From Cognatishimia activa (GTDB lineage Bacteria > Pseudomonadota > Alphaproteobacteria > Rhodobacterales > Rhodobacteraceae): a stretch of DNA of 64,000 nucleotides. This document shows, in pieces, positions 17,548 through 26,443 of the stretch. Each line of letters starts with the position of its first letter. The stretch's first letter is position 1. The translations under genes were made by a program, and so were the position numbers. Under the pieces are notes generated by a model. It worked only from the letters and a program-made list of their open reading frames with translations. It had not been told where the DNA came from and searched no databases. Where the stretch lies: assembly GCF_001458335.1 (NCBI RefSeq), contig NZ_CYTO01000004.1, positions 62,001 to 126,000 on the forward strand, written 5' to 3'.

Positions 17548-19332
17548 TTAGGTTGCAACGTGAGACACGTTTTTGTCCGGCGAGTAGATGTCGAGGATAT
17601 TCCAGTGCCCGGTTGTGGGCGTTGGGTTGTTGATCATCGGGACATCCAGAACCGTGGGTTTTCCGCTTGCGATTGCGGCCTGAAGCGCAGGCAACAATTC
17701 GCCCGCTGACGACAGACGCAGGCCTTCCGCCCCGTATGCTTTAGCGATATCGGCATAACCCGGACCGTTCGCTGGCGCGGCGGCAGAGCCGGGGAAGGTC
17801 GTGCCATATGTCAGGCCATAGTGCGCTTTTTGCAGGCCAGCGATTGTGCCGAAAGCGTTGTTGTTCATGACAAGCCAGATGATGCCAAGATCTAGTTCTA
17901 CTGCCGTGGCCAGCATCGACGGATTCTGGCCGAAGCCACCATCCCCAACAAGGCTGATGACCACACGCTCGGGTGCTGCCAGTTTGGCTCCGATAGCACC
18001 GGGAGGGCCAAAGCCCATAGTCGCAAATCCGCCGGGCGTCAGGATCGAGCCGGGTGTCAGAATGTCGAACTGCTGCCCGACGCCGTTCTTGTTCCAGCCA
18101 ACATCGGTGGTGATGATCGCATCTTCTGGTAGGGCCTTACGGGTGTCCGCCAGAATGCGTTCAGGCATCATCGGGAAGGCAGAGGAGGTCTGCATCTCTT
18201 CGTTGGACGCTTTGAACGTCGTCCGGAACTCCGCGATCTCTGCCCGCTTTTCTGTGCGGGGGAAGCCATCGGGATACATTTCTTTTGCGACGCGGGTCAG
18301 CACGCGCAGGGCGGCCTTGGCGTCTGCAACCACTCCGATTTCGGTTGGGTAGTTGCGACCGATCTCTTGCGGTTCGATGTCGATGTGGATCACTTTGGAA
18401 CCGGGGATGTTGAACGTATAGCCCGGATACCAGGACGAACAATCCGCCTCTTTAAACCGGGTGCCAACGGCAAAGATGTAATCTGCATTCAGGCAGGACT
18501 GGTTGACCAACTCGGTGCCCCAGAAGCCCGTCATACCCATGACCAGCGGGTGATCATCGCGCAGTGCGCCCTTGCCCATCAGGCTATGGGCCACGGGCAG
18601 GCCCATGTGCTCGACGAACTCGCGAAGCTCTTCGCTGGCCTGTGCCAGCAGGATGCCACCGCCGACATAGGCCACCGGCTTTTCTGCATCGGCCAGACGC
18701 TTCACAATCTGGCGGGCGGTCTCGTCGTCAATCGACGGTTTAACCAGCGACCGAGTGTTGTCGATGATCCGATCGAAGCTGTCCGAAGGGATCACTTCCG
18801 AGAAGATGTCCATAGGCACATTAACCAGCACCGGACCGGGCTGGCCGCTTTCAGCCAGATGGAACGCCTTTTCAAGAATTTCGGCCATCAGGTCGGCACG
18901 ATCCACGCGCCAGGCGCGTTTCACGAAGGGGCGATAGATCTCATACTGCTGCGCGTCGGCGTGCAGGTTGACCTCTTGATGCGGGTGTTTGCCATAGTAA
19001 TGCGTCGGAATGTCCCCCGCGATCACCACCATCGGGATACAGTCCAACGCCGCGTTGGCTACTCCGGTGGCACAGTTGGTCAAACCCGGGGAGAGGTGGG
19101 ACAGCAACACCGAGGCCTTGCCCGTCACACGCGCATAGGCGTCCGCGGCGTGGCTTGCGATTTGCTCGTGGCGCACGGTGACAAAGTCGATAGGGCTTTC
19201 GGCCAGCGCCGCCAGAACCGAGATATTCGTGTGCCCGCACAGGCCGAACACATGTTTGACTTCACGCCGTTCCAGAAAGTCGACGATGTGCTCGGCGACG
19301 GTTTTACCTTCTACTTGTGTGCCGTCCATCAC
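17548..19332 (-). CDS. Thiamine diphosphate-dependent enzyme (acetolactate synthase-like)
   Basis: 594 residues with the three-domain layout of acetolactate synthase-type enzymes. The activating Glu56 lies in TVRHEQIASHAADAYAR, a central domain follows, and the C-terminal TPP/Mg motif is GDGG (463-466) to NNN (490-492). It lacks the typical N-terminus of sulfoacetaldehyde acetyltransferase (Xsc) and of inositol ring hydrolase IolD, so neither name is safe. Such enzymes make or break C-C bonds next to a carbonyl. Its start overlaps the stop of the acylating aldehyde dehydrogenase gene by 4 bases, which suggests sequential steps. The reaction is unknown. Confidence 0.8.
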   Translation of the reverse strand: MMDGTQVEGKTVAEHIVDFLERREVKHVFGLCGHTNISVLAALAESPIDFVTVRHEQIASHAADAYARVTGKASVLLSHLSPGLTNCATGVANAALDCIPMVVIAGDIPTHYYGKHPHQEVNLHADAQQYEIYRPFVKRAWRVDRADLMAEILEKAFHLAESGQPGPVLVNVPMDIFSEVIPSDSFDRIIDNTRSLVKPSIDDETARQIVKRLADAEKPVAYVGGGILLAQASEELREFVEHMGLPVAHSLMGKGALRDDHPLVMGMTGFWGTELVNQSCLNADYIFAVGTRFKEADCSSWYPGYTFNIPGSKVIHIDIEPQEIGRNYPTEIGVVADAKAALRVLTRVAKEMYPDGFPRTEKRAEIAEFRTTFKASNEEMQTSSAFPMMPERILADTRKALPEDAIITTDVGWNKNGVGQQFDILTPGSILTPGGFATMGFGPPGAIGAKLAAPERVVISLVGDGGFGQNPSMLATAVELDLGIIWLVMNNNAFGTIAGLQKAHYGLTYGTTFPGSAAAPANGPGYADIAKAYGAEGLRLSSAGELLPALQAAIASGKPTVLDVPMINNPTPTTGHWNILDIYSPDKNVSHVAT

Positions 19333-20738
19333 GCGACCTCCTGTCCAAAGAACTCACCGAACAGCTCCGCTTCCGAAGGGCGATCCTCGGGGATCGGGCG
19401 GCTGACCCAGGTGTAGTTCATCATGTGTTTCATGGTGACGTTTTCGTTGGTGATGTTGCCGCCCCAAATGCCGCAGCCCAAAGAGCTGGTCATTGGCATG
19501 CCGTTGGTCCAGGCCCCTGCGTTGGCCTTAGATTGCGGTTGACGCACCATCATCCGGCTGACCGGGGCAACGCGGGCCAGCGCATCAATGTGGTCGTTGT
19601 TGTGCGAATAGATGCCGCAGGAATGACCCTTGCCGCCGGTCTCGTAAATCTGGCGAACGGTCTCCAGCGCATCGTCAAACGTCTCGAAGTGATACAGCGC
19701 CATCAAAGTGGTCAGCTTTTCTTTCGAGAACTTGTGATCTGGCCCAATCTGGCCTTGATTTTCGACCATTAGAAACTTTCGATCCTCGGGGACCGAGAAC
19801 CCGGCCACATCAGCGGTCTGCTGCGGTTTGCAGGCAATCGTCGGGAAGGTGCGGTTGCCCTTCTCGTCCCACATGGCCTTTTCCAGAAGCGCCTTCTCCT
19901 CGGCCGAACACAGATAACCTCCTTCGGCCTGCAGCGCGTTGACCATGTCGTCATAGATCGACTTCTGGATGATGATGTTGCCATCTGCGGAACAGCCCGA
20001 GCCAAAGTCCGACGTCTTTGAAATTCGGGTGTTCTGTGCGGCGATGTCGAGATCGGCGGTTTCGTCGATCACGATAGAGGAGTTACCAGCGCCCACCCCA
20101 TAGGCCGGCCGGCCCGAGCTGTAAGCCGCCTTCACCATCGGTTTGCCACCGGTGGCCAGCGTCAGGTCGCAGATCTCCATCAGGTGCTGGGTCAGCGGGA
20201 TCGAGGGTCTGCGAATGGATTGGAACAGGTCTTCCGGTGCACCCGCGGCCCGGCAGGCCGCCCGCATCACGTCGACCATCTCAAACGTGGTCTGTGCGGT
20301 GCGCGGATGAGGAGAGAAGATCACTGCATTGCGCGCATTGGCCGAGGACACGCCGGTCACCGGCGGGGTCATGGCCGGGTTGGTCATCGGCACCAGAGAG
20401 GCAATCACTCCCGCAGGTTTGGCGTATTTGACCAGACCTTTTTCCTCGTCCACCTCGACAATCCCGGTCGAAGGCGTGCGCAGCACATCGCGCAGCACCA
20501 TGTGGATCTTGAACCGCTTACCCGGCCGCCCATTACGATCCCCGATGCCGCTTTCGTCCACGCCCTGTTCGGCAAGTCGGGTGAAAGTTTTCTCGTTCCC
20601 CGCATACCAGGCAATCGCCTGAGACAGGCGATCCAGACGCTCTTGCGACCAGTCTTCAATCTCGGCCATCGCCGCGCGCGCACGCGACAGCATGTCCGCC
20701 GCCAACTGGCGGTCTTCTTCAGTGAGCTCTTTGCCCAT
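19329..20738 (-). CDS. CoA-acylating aldehyde dehydrogenase family protein
   Basis: 469 residues. The Rossmann-type N-terminal half has GVIASLVPMTNPAMTP, a segment typical of the acylating branch (EutE/AdhE/SauS). The likely catalytic Cys249 is in SDFGSGCSADGN. It probably interconverts an aldehyde and an acyl-CoA with NAD(P)H in the cytosol. It resembles the SauS (sulfoacetaldehyde dehydrogenase) subgroup, but the substrate cannot be told. It is coupled to the TPP enzyme (4-base overlap) and its 5' end overlaps the stop region of the TIM-barrel gene by 20 bases. Confidence 0.82.
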   Translation of the reverse strand: MGKELTEEDRQLAADMLSRARAAMAEIEDWSQERLDRLSQAIAWYAGNEKTFTRLAEQGVDESGIGDRNGRPGKRFKIHMVLRDVLRTPSTGIVEVDEEKGLVKYAKPAGVIASLVPMTNPAMTPPVTGVSSANARNAVIFSPHPRTAQTTFEMVDVMRAACRAAGAPEDLFQSIRRPSIPLTQHLMEICDLTLATGGKPMVKAAYSSGRPAYGVGAGNSSIVIDETADLDIAAQNTRISKTSDFGSGCSADGNIIIQKSIYDDMVNALQAEGGYLCSAEEKALLEKAMWDEKGNRTFPTIACKPQQTADVAGFSVPEDRKFLMVENQGQIGPDHKFSKEKLTTLMALYHFETFDDALETVRQIYETGGKGHSCGIYSHNNDHIDALARVAPVSRMMVRQPQSKANAGAWTNGMPMTSSLGCGIWGGNITNENVTMKHMMNYTWVSRPIPEDRPSEAELFGEFFGQEVA

Positions 20739-21633
20739 GTCTTTCCTCGTGAGTTTTCAGGATAGCTGTGTCCGGCATACGGCGCTGAGACCGCGCTTCG
20801 CCGAAAGTTCGTTTCGCGTGCTGCAGGCAACGGCGCGCATGTTCTTCATACCCAAGCTCTGCCACACGGCTTTGGTTAGGTAGTTCGATCGAGTAGTCCA
20901 CCGGCGGCATACGCTCGATGATGCCCGCGAAATCAATCCAACCCTCGCCGGGATAAAGCCGTGCGTCCCGGGCCAGTTGGATCATCCCCTCACGGGTGTC
21001 GGCAATACCGGGCAGGCAGTCAGAAATGTGCAGGAAGTGGAACAGCTCGGAGGGCACATGAAGCAGCTCTCCAAGATCGACGCGGGAAAGGTGCAGGTAA
21101 AGCGTGTCGACTAGAATTCCGCCATTGGGCCGGTCCGCCGCGCGGACGATATCGAGGGTTTCGTCTAACGTGCGCAGGCGTGAAAAGGAGGGGAATTCAA
21201 GGTCCACCGTAATGCCATAAGGCGCGGCCAGATCGCAGGTCTCTCCGTAGACATCAACCAGGAAATTCCGGTCATCTCGCGTCTGGGTCCACGCCGACAT
21301 GATCATGCGCTTGGCCCCCAACTCTCCGCCAAGCTCCAGCGCGCGCTCAAAACTGCGCGGGTCCACGTCTTCGGTGATGCGCGCAAGCTCTACATCAAGA
21401 ACCTTCAACCCGGTCGTGGCGAGGGCGGTTTTGGTTGCTTGCACCTGCGCATTGTCCACCGGCTTTTCTTTGAACTCACCGGGCACTTTCATCGGTATGA
21501 AACGAGGGCTGACTGCGTCATAGCCCGCCCGCGCTGCGATATAGACCAGCTCGGGCGGCGTTGCGCCAATCAGTGTCAGATGGGCCAATGAATACAGAGG
21601 CTCTGTCAGCGTCTCAGGGGCGCTTTTGGGCAT
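20719..21633 (-). CDS. TIM-barrel sugar isomerase/AP endonuclease-like protein
   Basis: 304 residues of the xylose isomerase-like TIM-barrel family (AP endonuclease 2 superfamily). The expected metal ligands are all present: Glu146 (ITVDLEFPSF), Asp176 (GGILVDTLYL), His202 (FLHISDC) and Glu250 (DYSIELPNQS). Relatives are isomerases, epimerases or dehydratases of sugars and cyclitols, such as IolE and IolI. It is the first gene of the left transcription unit, with a 19-bp operator-like inverted repeat 52 bases before its start. In contrast to the QuiC-like protein of the same locus, its site looks intact. Confidence 0.82.
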   Translation of the reverse strand: MPKSAPETLTEPLYSLAHLTLIGATPPELVYIAARAGYDAVSPRFIPMKVPGEFKEKPVDNAQVQATKTALATTGLKVLDVELARITEDVDPRSFERALELGGELGAKRMIMSAWTQTRDDRNFLVDVYGETCDLAAPYGITVDLEFPSFSRLRTLDETLDIVRAADRPNGGILVDTLYLHLSRVDLGELLHVPSELFHFLHISDCLPGIADTREGMIQLARDARLYPGEGWIDFAGIIERMPPVDYSIELPNQSRVAELGYEEHARRCLQHAKRTFGEARSQRRMPDTAILKTHEERHGQRAH

Positions 21634-21684
21634 TTGATCGGCTCCGGATTACGTCAGCGACTCGCAGGCTTGTCTTACGTATTC

Positions 21685-21703
21685 CAAAATATCTGATATT
21701 TTG
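21685..21703. promoter_or_regulatory. Candidate GntR operator, site 1
   Basis: CAAAATATC-T-GATATTTTG is a perfect 9-bp inverted repeat around one base. It lies between the Gfo/Idh gene stop (21732) and the TIM-barrel gene start (21633). The same 19-mer, with one end base changed, occurs at 31300 before the TRAP genes. A further half-site (AAATATC) follows at about 21706-21712. Confidence 0.75.
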
Positions 21704-21731
21704 AAAAATATCAATTACTGAATTTGAGTGC

Positions 21732-22922
21732 TTAGATTTTTGTCCAAGCCCCCCCGGAAGCATTCGATCTGACAGAGGCATCGATGAACCGGACGCCAGC
21801 GGCCCCCTCGTCTACACGCGGGAACCCGACCCAGCCTTGCGGGGCTGCGATGCCGTCTTTGCGGGCGGCGACCGCCATAGCGAGTTCCATGTAGAGATTG
21901 GCCCAAGCCTCTATGATGCCTTCAGGGAAACCGCGCGCGGCCCGCACCAGCCGTTCAGTTCGTGCGCTGACGCCATGGCCGTGGCCCCGGCTGATCATAC
22001 GGTCAGGCTCACCATAGCGGACGAACTTCAAACGCTCGGAATTCTCGAGATCCCATTCAAGCCCCCCTTCAGAGCCATAGACCCGCAGCCGCAAACCACC
22101 ACGGTTGCCCGGAGCAAGTCGCGTTGCCATCAGGGTGCCCGGCACGTCGCCGGCGTAACGGGTGAACATGAAAGCCGTGTCTTCCAAAGGTTTCGGTGCG
22201 CCACAGACATGGAATTCCGCCCGCAGTTCGGTCATTTCCAGCCCTGACACGAAGCTCGCCAGATGGGCGGCATGGGTGCCGATATCACCGACACAGCTGG
22301 TCGGACCAGAGATCTTCGGATCCAAACGCCATTTGACATGGGGCGCGTCCGCGACGTCTTCGGGAGTCATCCAGTCCTGCAGAAACTCGACGTGGATTTG
22401 GTTGATCTTGCCAATACCGCCTTCCGCGACGATCTCGCGCGCCTGCCGGATCATGGGAAAACAGGACATGGCGTAGCCGACGCCAAACACCTGACCAGTC
22501 TGCGCGGCAAGGTCGACCAAGGCTTCGGCCTCGGCCACCTCATTGGTCAAAGGCTTGTCACAAAGGACGTCGATCCCGGCCTCAAGAAAGACCTTTGCTG
22601 CCTCGAAATGGAGGTGGTTGGGCGTCGTGATCATGACCGCGTCCACCCCGTCGGGGCGGGCTGCTTCGGCCTTGGCCATTTCCCCGAACGAGGCGTAGCA
22701 ACGCTCTGGCGGAAGGAACCACTCGGCCCCGCGTTCACGCGCTCGGTCAGGGTCGGAAGACAAGGCGCCGGCAGTCACTTCCCAACGATCCGTCAAACGG
22801 GCCGCAGTTGCTTGGGTCGCCGAAATGCGGCCACCACCTACGACCCCCAGCCGTAGGCGACGGGACAAACGTGGGTAAGGTCCCTCAAATTCAAAGTTTT
22901 CCGGCAGCAATTTCTCAGTCAT
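21732..22922 (-). CDS. Gfo/Idh/MocA family oxidoreductase 1
   Basis: 396 residues from MTEKLLPENFEFEGPYPRLS; the frame is open 114 bases upstream, but the ATG at 22922 overlaps the preceding cupin-like gene by 8 bases in normal operon style. The NAD(P)-binding motif is GVVGGGRISATQA, the EKP-type catalytic Lys lies in VLCDKPLTNE, and the substrate-site His pair in VGDIGTHAAHLA. The family oxidises or reduces secondary hydroxyls of sugars and cyclitols. It is the last gene of the right transcription unit. Confidence 0.88.
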   Translation of the reverse strand: MTEKLLPENFEFEGPYPRLSRRLRLGVVGGGRISATQATAARLTDRWEVTAGALSSDPDRARERGAEWFLPPERCYASFGEMAKAEAARPDGVDAVMITTPNHLHFEAAKVFLEAGIDVLCDKPLTNEVAEAEALVDLAAQTGQVFGVGYAMSCFPMIRQAREIVAEGGIGKINQIHVEFLQDWMTPEDVADAPHVKWRLDPKISGPTSCVGDIGTHAAHLASFVSGLEMTELRAEFHVCGAPKPLEDTAFMFTRYAGDVPGTLMATRLAPGNRGGLRLRVYGSEGGLEWDLENSERLKFVRYGEPDRMISRGHGHGVSARTERLVRAARGFPEGIIEAWANLYMELAMAVAARKDGIAAPQGWVGFPRVDEGAAGVRFIDASVRSNASGGAWTKI

Positions 22923-23589
22923 TTTCGCCTCCCACTCCAGGGATCGGCGCCCCGTCAGGTAGAATTTCCAACGCCATAAAGATGCTGGGCGTGGTGGTTT
23001 CGTATTGGTGCCAGGGATAGTTGCCCTTGGCGTCATACATCGGGCGATGGGTGATACCGGGCGCCATGGGGTCCTCTAGATACAGTGTCTCCGGATCGCG
23101 CGCGCGGCACTGTTGCATTTTACCGTAGCCGACGATCTGCGTGTGCACTTCGCGGAACCCGGAGACGGGGCAGAACGGATGCTCTTTGTGCAGCCCGACA
23201 TTCAGCGGCACCGAAGCTGAATGATACATCGTCAAGCCAATGTTCCCGACAAACTGCTTGGGCGACATATAGTGCTCTACCCCGCGCAGACGCTCTTCGC
23301 CGCGCACTTCGAAGGCAGAGGGCCAGACCTTGCGCACTTCTTCGCACAACGTGGTTTCGTCGGGATGAGCGTCGAAACGGTCAATAACCACGGCTCGATC
23401 TACGTCGCGCAAGGTGGTCTTGGCGAAGATTGCAGACTGCAGGGGCAGCAGGGTTTGCTCTTCAATCAGGATTGGCCGATCAGCCACATTCAGAACGATA
23501 GCCCGATCTGTGACCGGATACTCGGCCTCGTTGGTAATGTGTCGGATTCCGAAAAACGGCTCTGCGATATTGACTTGCTCACAGGGCAT
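22915..23589 (-). CDS. Cupin-like conserved protein of unknown function
   Basis: 224 residues from MPCEQVNIAEPFFGIRHI, overlapping the upstream Gfo/Idh gene by 11 bases. The middle contains GLHKEHPFCPVSGFREVHTQ, a His/Glu pattern like a cupin metal site, and a second His-rich segment is near HQYETTTPSIFMALEI. No signal peptide or membrane segment is seen. I do not recognise a named family; a metal-binding beta-barrel isomerase or dioxygenase is an inference from the His/Glu pattern alone. Confidence 0.65.
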   Translation of the reverse strand: MPCEQVNIAEPFFGIRHITNEAEYPVTDRAIVLNVADRPILIEEQTLLPLQSAIFAKTTLRDVDRAVVIDRFDAHPDETTLCEEVRKVWPSAFEVRGEERLRGVEHYMSPKQFVGNIGLTMYHSASVPLNVGLHKEHPFCPVSGFREVHTQIVGYGKMQQCRARDPETLYLEDPMAPGITHRPMYDAKGNYPWHQYETTTPSIFMALEILPDGAPIPGVGGEND

Positions 23590-24775
23590 GTTCGGCCTCC
23601 ACGGGGGCAAAGCCCTCACTTTCAGGGAAATTCTCGGGCAAAAGATCCGGGATGGGGCACGAGCTTTCGATCGTTTGATACAGACCGTGCACCGGGGCCC
23701 GGGCGATGGCGTCCATCACCTCGAACACGTGGAAAGAAAGATCGCCACTTGCGCGCACCGGGCGGTCATCGCGCACGGCATAGGCCAAATCCAGCAGACC
23801 AAGCCCACGGCTGTTCTGGTTGAAGCCATGACGGTTTTCGACTTCATGCCAATCATCGCGCCCGGCGGGCCGTGGTTGGTGGGACCATCTTGAAGTCTCG
23901 CGGGTTCGCAGCCAGACCGGACCATGGAAGTCGTTGGCGCCATGCACCGGGTCGGGATCGGGGATCGAGATCACACCGGTCTCTCCATAAATTTCAAATC
24001 GAGGCGTTTCGCTGTCCCAGATATCAAAGCTCATGGTCATCGACCCGATGGCCCCGGCTTCAAACTCAAGCAGGCTAAGCGAATGCGTGTCGACCCCGAC
24101 GTCGACCCATTCACCATTGCGGGGGCCGTTCTCGATCAGACGGCGATCGAAGGCACGGTTGGCCATGCCCGCAACCCGCGCGACCGGGCCAAGGCAGAAA
24201 ATCATGGCAGTCAGGTAATACGGGCCAAGATCCAGCAGCGGACCCCCGCCCGGTTTGTAGTAGAAATCCGGGTTCGGGTGATGCCGTTCCGTGCCATGTG
24301 TGCCGACATGAGCAAAGACACCCGTCGGCCGCCCAATCGCGCCTTCGTCAATCAGGCGACGCACGGTTTGCCACCGGCCACCCAGAAACGTATCCGGCGC
24401 ATTGCCTAGCTTCAGACCTTTGGCATTCGCAAGGTCAAGAAGCTCACGGCCCTCTTCCATATCCGTCACGAAAGGCTTCTCGGAATAGACATGCTTGCCC
24501 ACCACCAAAGCGCGACGCGTTATCTCGGCATGGGCTGCCGGGATGGTCAGGTTCAGTATGCAATCGATGGAGGGGTCAGAGATGACCTCTTCCACCGAAC
24601 AAGAGCGCGCGATCCTATGCTGTTCAGCCTTGGCGCGGCTTTCTTCGGGATCGAGGCTTGCGCAGGCGACCACGTCGATCTCAGTGAATTTTGCAAGTGT
24701 TTTTAAATAGATGTCGCTTATGCGACCACAGCCGATTAGGCCGACCCGGAAGGCTTTCGGTAAGTTACCGGTCAT
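23579..24775 (-). CDS. Gfo/Idh/MocA family oxidoreductase 2
   Basis: 398 residues from MTGNLPKAFRVGLIGCGRIS; the ATG at 24775 overlaps the upstream citrate-synthase-fold gene by 11 bases, so the longer open frame is not used. The nucleotide-binding motif is GLIGCGRIS, the catalytic-site Lys is in VYSEKPFVTD, and the substrate region is GGGPLLDLGPYYLTAMIF. It resembles inositol/sugar dehydrogenases. Together with two further family members in the locus it suggests several hydroxyl/keto steps on one substrate. Confidence 0.88.
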   Translation of the reverse strand: MTGNLPKAFRVGLIGCGRISDIYLKTLAKFTEIDVVACASLDPEESRAKAEQHRIARSCSVEEVISDPSIDCILNLTIPAAHAEITRRALVVGKHVYSEKPFVTDMEEGRELLDLANAKGLKLGNAPDTFLGGRWQTVRRLIDEGAIGRPTGVFAHVGTHGTERHHPNPDFYYKPGGGPLLDLGPYYLTAMIFCLGPVARVAGMANRAFDRRLIENGPRNGEWVDVGVDTHSLSLLEFEAGAIGSMTMSFDIWDSETPRFEIYGETGVISIPDPDPVHGANDFHGPVWLRTRETSRWSHQPRPAGRDDWHEVENRHGFNQNSRGLGLLDLAYAVRDDRPVRASGDLSFHVFEVMDAIARAPVHGLYQTIESSCPIPDLLPENFPESEGFAPVEAEHAL

Positions 24776-25589
24776 CGTCTTTCGCTTCGTAGAGGGGAAA
24801 ATATTGGGGGGGCATTGGCCCTTTGTTGCGGCCACCTTGCTGCATTTGTTCCCAGCCGTGGGACAATACGCCCACGGACCGGGACAGACAGAACAAACCG
24901 CGTGACAAAGGGGCCGGGAAGCCAAGCTCGCAAAAGATTACGGCTGTAGCTCCGTCGATGTTCATCGCAATGGGACGGCCACCGCGTTGGTGGCCAAGCT
25001 CGGCCTGAACGGCCTCGCCGATATCGGCGTAACGGCCCGAAACCGTGCCTTTCGCAGCGGCCTGACGCACCAGAGCCATCAGACGCGGGGCACGCGGATC
25101 CACCGGCTTGTGAAACCGGTGCCCGAACCCCGAGACGATCTTACCATGCTCGGCACGCCACGCATCCAAGCCGTCGCGAACGGCGTCCTCCAAGCCTGCG
25201 CCGGCATCCATTCGGTCGGCGATGTCGAAATAGAGCTCTGCGCATTGTTCGCCCGCCCCACCATGCACATCGCCCAGCATGTTGACCGCCGTAGCCATCA
25301 CATTGTTCAATCCCAACCCACAGGTGGCAGCCATACGCGCTGCCGCAATCGAGGGTGCCTGAGGCCCGTGATCAACCCCCGCCACAAGGGCGGTCTCAAA
25401 CAGCGCCGCCTGATCTGTCGTAGGCATGTCGCCTCGGACCATCAGCCAGATCATTTGCGGGAAGGAAACATTCCCGATCAGCTTTTCAATCGGGTGACCG
25501 CGAAAGGCGATTCGACCCGGCTCCATGTCGATGATCGACGTGCGCCACCAATGGCGGACGGCTTCGGCGTCAGAAGGTTGAGTGGTCAT
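24765..25589 (-). CDS. Citryl-CoA lyase-like enzyme (citrate synthase fold, small form)
   Basis: 274 residues, shorter than citrate synthase (about 430) because the N-terminal region is missing. The three catalytic positions of citrate synthase are kept: His109 in LGDVHGGAGEQ, His157 in GFGHRFHKPVDPRAP, and Asp212 in NIDGATAV. It may therefore make or cleave a C-C bond next to a CoA thioester, as citryl-CoA lyase does. The start (25589, GGAGG upstream) overlaps the stop of the dehydrogenase gene by 4 bases. In this locus it pairs logically with the acylating aldehyde dehydrogenase. The substrate is unknown. Confidence 0.8.
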   Translation of the reverse strand: MTTQPSDAEAVRHWWRTSIIDMEPGRIAFRGHPIEKLIGNVSFPQMIWLMVRGDMPTTDQAALFETALVAGVDHGPQAPSIAAARMAATCGLGLNNVMATAVNMLGDVHGGAGEQCAELYFDIADRMDAGAGLEDAVRDGLDAWRAEHGKIVSGFGHRFHKPVDPRAPRLMALVRQAAAKGTVSGRYADIGEAVQAELGHQRGGRPIAMNIDGATAVIFCELGFPAPLSRGLFCLSRSVGVLSHGWEQMQQGGRNKGPMPPQYFPLYEAKDDDR

Positions 25590-26443
25590 GCAGGGACCTC
25601 CTCTTGGGGCACAAGCCAGTCGAAACTGTTGAACATGCGTCGTGCCAAGGCGACGCGGCCGGTGATCAGGTGGAAAGCGGCGGCGGCTTGGAAAACAGCC
25701 ATTCCGGAACCATCCAGCGTTCGCAGACGGCGCGCCTGCGCTGCCTGCAGAAGGGCGGTCTGGCGTGGGAAATAGACGATGTCTGCGACCCAACAGGCAG
25801 GGTTAAGCATTGCAGGGTCCACCGCCATACCGGGTTGGCTGGCCATGCCCATCGGGGTGGCATTCACGACGCCATTCATGCCGACCAGTTCGCTTTGCGA
25901 GAGCGCTTCGATGCGCCGGACCATCGCCCTTGGCCGCGCGCACCTGATCCGTTCAGCAAGCTCCTGCGCTGCAGAGGGTCTTTGGTCAAATATGAAAAGA
26001 TTCTCGCAACCTTGATCGATCAGGGCCAGTGCAACCGCACCCCCAGCACCGCCAGCGCCCACCAGTGACACATTTTGGATCAACGTCATCGCCGGGGCCC
26101 CGCGCAGCGCAGACCGGAAGCCCACATAATCGGTGTTATGGCCAATACGCTGCCCGTCCTTGAACAACACGGTATTTACCGCCCCAAGTAGGCGCGCCGT
26201 GTCTGACAGTTCATCCATTTGCTCTGTCGCCGCCCGCTTGAACGGATAGGTTACATTGACACCTGCAAGACCCCCTGACTGCGCCTTGTCCAGTATCTGT
26301 GGAAGGGTCATGCTGTTGAACTCGGCCGTGGCGGTATCAAAGCGCTGGTAGTCGTAGACGAAACCCTGCGCCTGGGCCTCTGCCAGATGCATTTCTGGGG
26401 TCAGGGATTTGGCGATGCCATATCCGATCAAAGCAGCTTTCAT
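25586..26443 (-). CDS. Shikimate/quinate dehydrogenase family protein
   Basis: 285 residues. The substrate-binding SLTPEMH is at about residues 13-19, the catalytic Lys in GVNVTYPFKRA and the catalytic Asp in HNTDYVGF. The nucleotide loop is GAGGAGGAV followed by FIFDQRPSAA; an Asp at that place and the lack of the NRTxxR motif point to NAD+ rather than NADP+, as in catabolic QuiB/YdiB-type enzymes. It would oxidise quinate, shikimate or a related cyclitol acid. It overlaps genes on both sides by 4 bases. It is not the biosynthetic AroE by context. Confidence 0.85.
   Translation of the reverse strand: MKAALIGYGIAKSLTPEMHLAEAQAQGFVYDYQRFDTATAEFNSMTLPQILDKAQSGGLAGVNVTYPFKRAATEQMDELSDTARLLGAVNTVLFKDGQRIGHNTDYVGFRSALRGAPAMTLIQNVSLVGAGGAGGAVALALIDQGCENLFIFDQRPSAAQELAERIRCARPRAMVRRIEALSQSELVGMNGVVNATPMGMASQPGMAVDPAMLNPACWVADIVYFPRQTALLQAAQARRLRTLDGSGMAVFQAAAAFHLITGRVALARRMFNSFDWLVPQEEVPA

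Noticed and set aside
17548-19332. Naming the TPP enzyme sulfoacetaldehyde acetyltransferase (Xsc)
   Set aside because: The N-terminus and motifs do not match those I know for Xsc; only the neighbour aldehyde dehydrogenase and uspA suggest it.
18367-19416. A 349-codon open frame on the plus strand opposite the TPP enzyme gene
   Set aside because: It mirrors the highly constrained TPP enzyme frame, has low-complexity Arg/His-rich composition and no family resemblance; an antisense shadow typical of GC-rich DNA.
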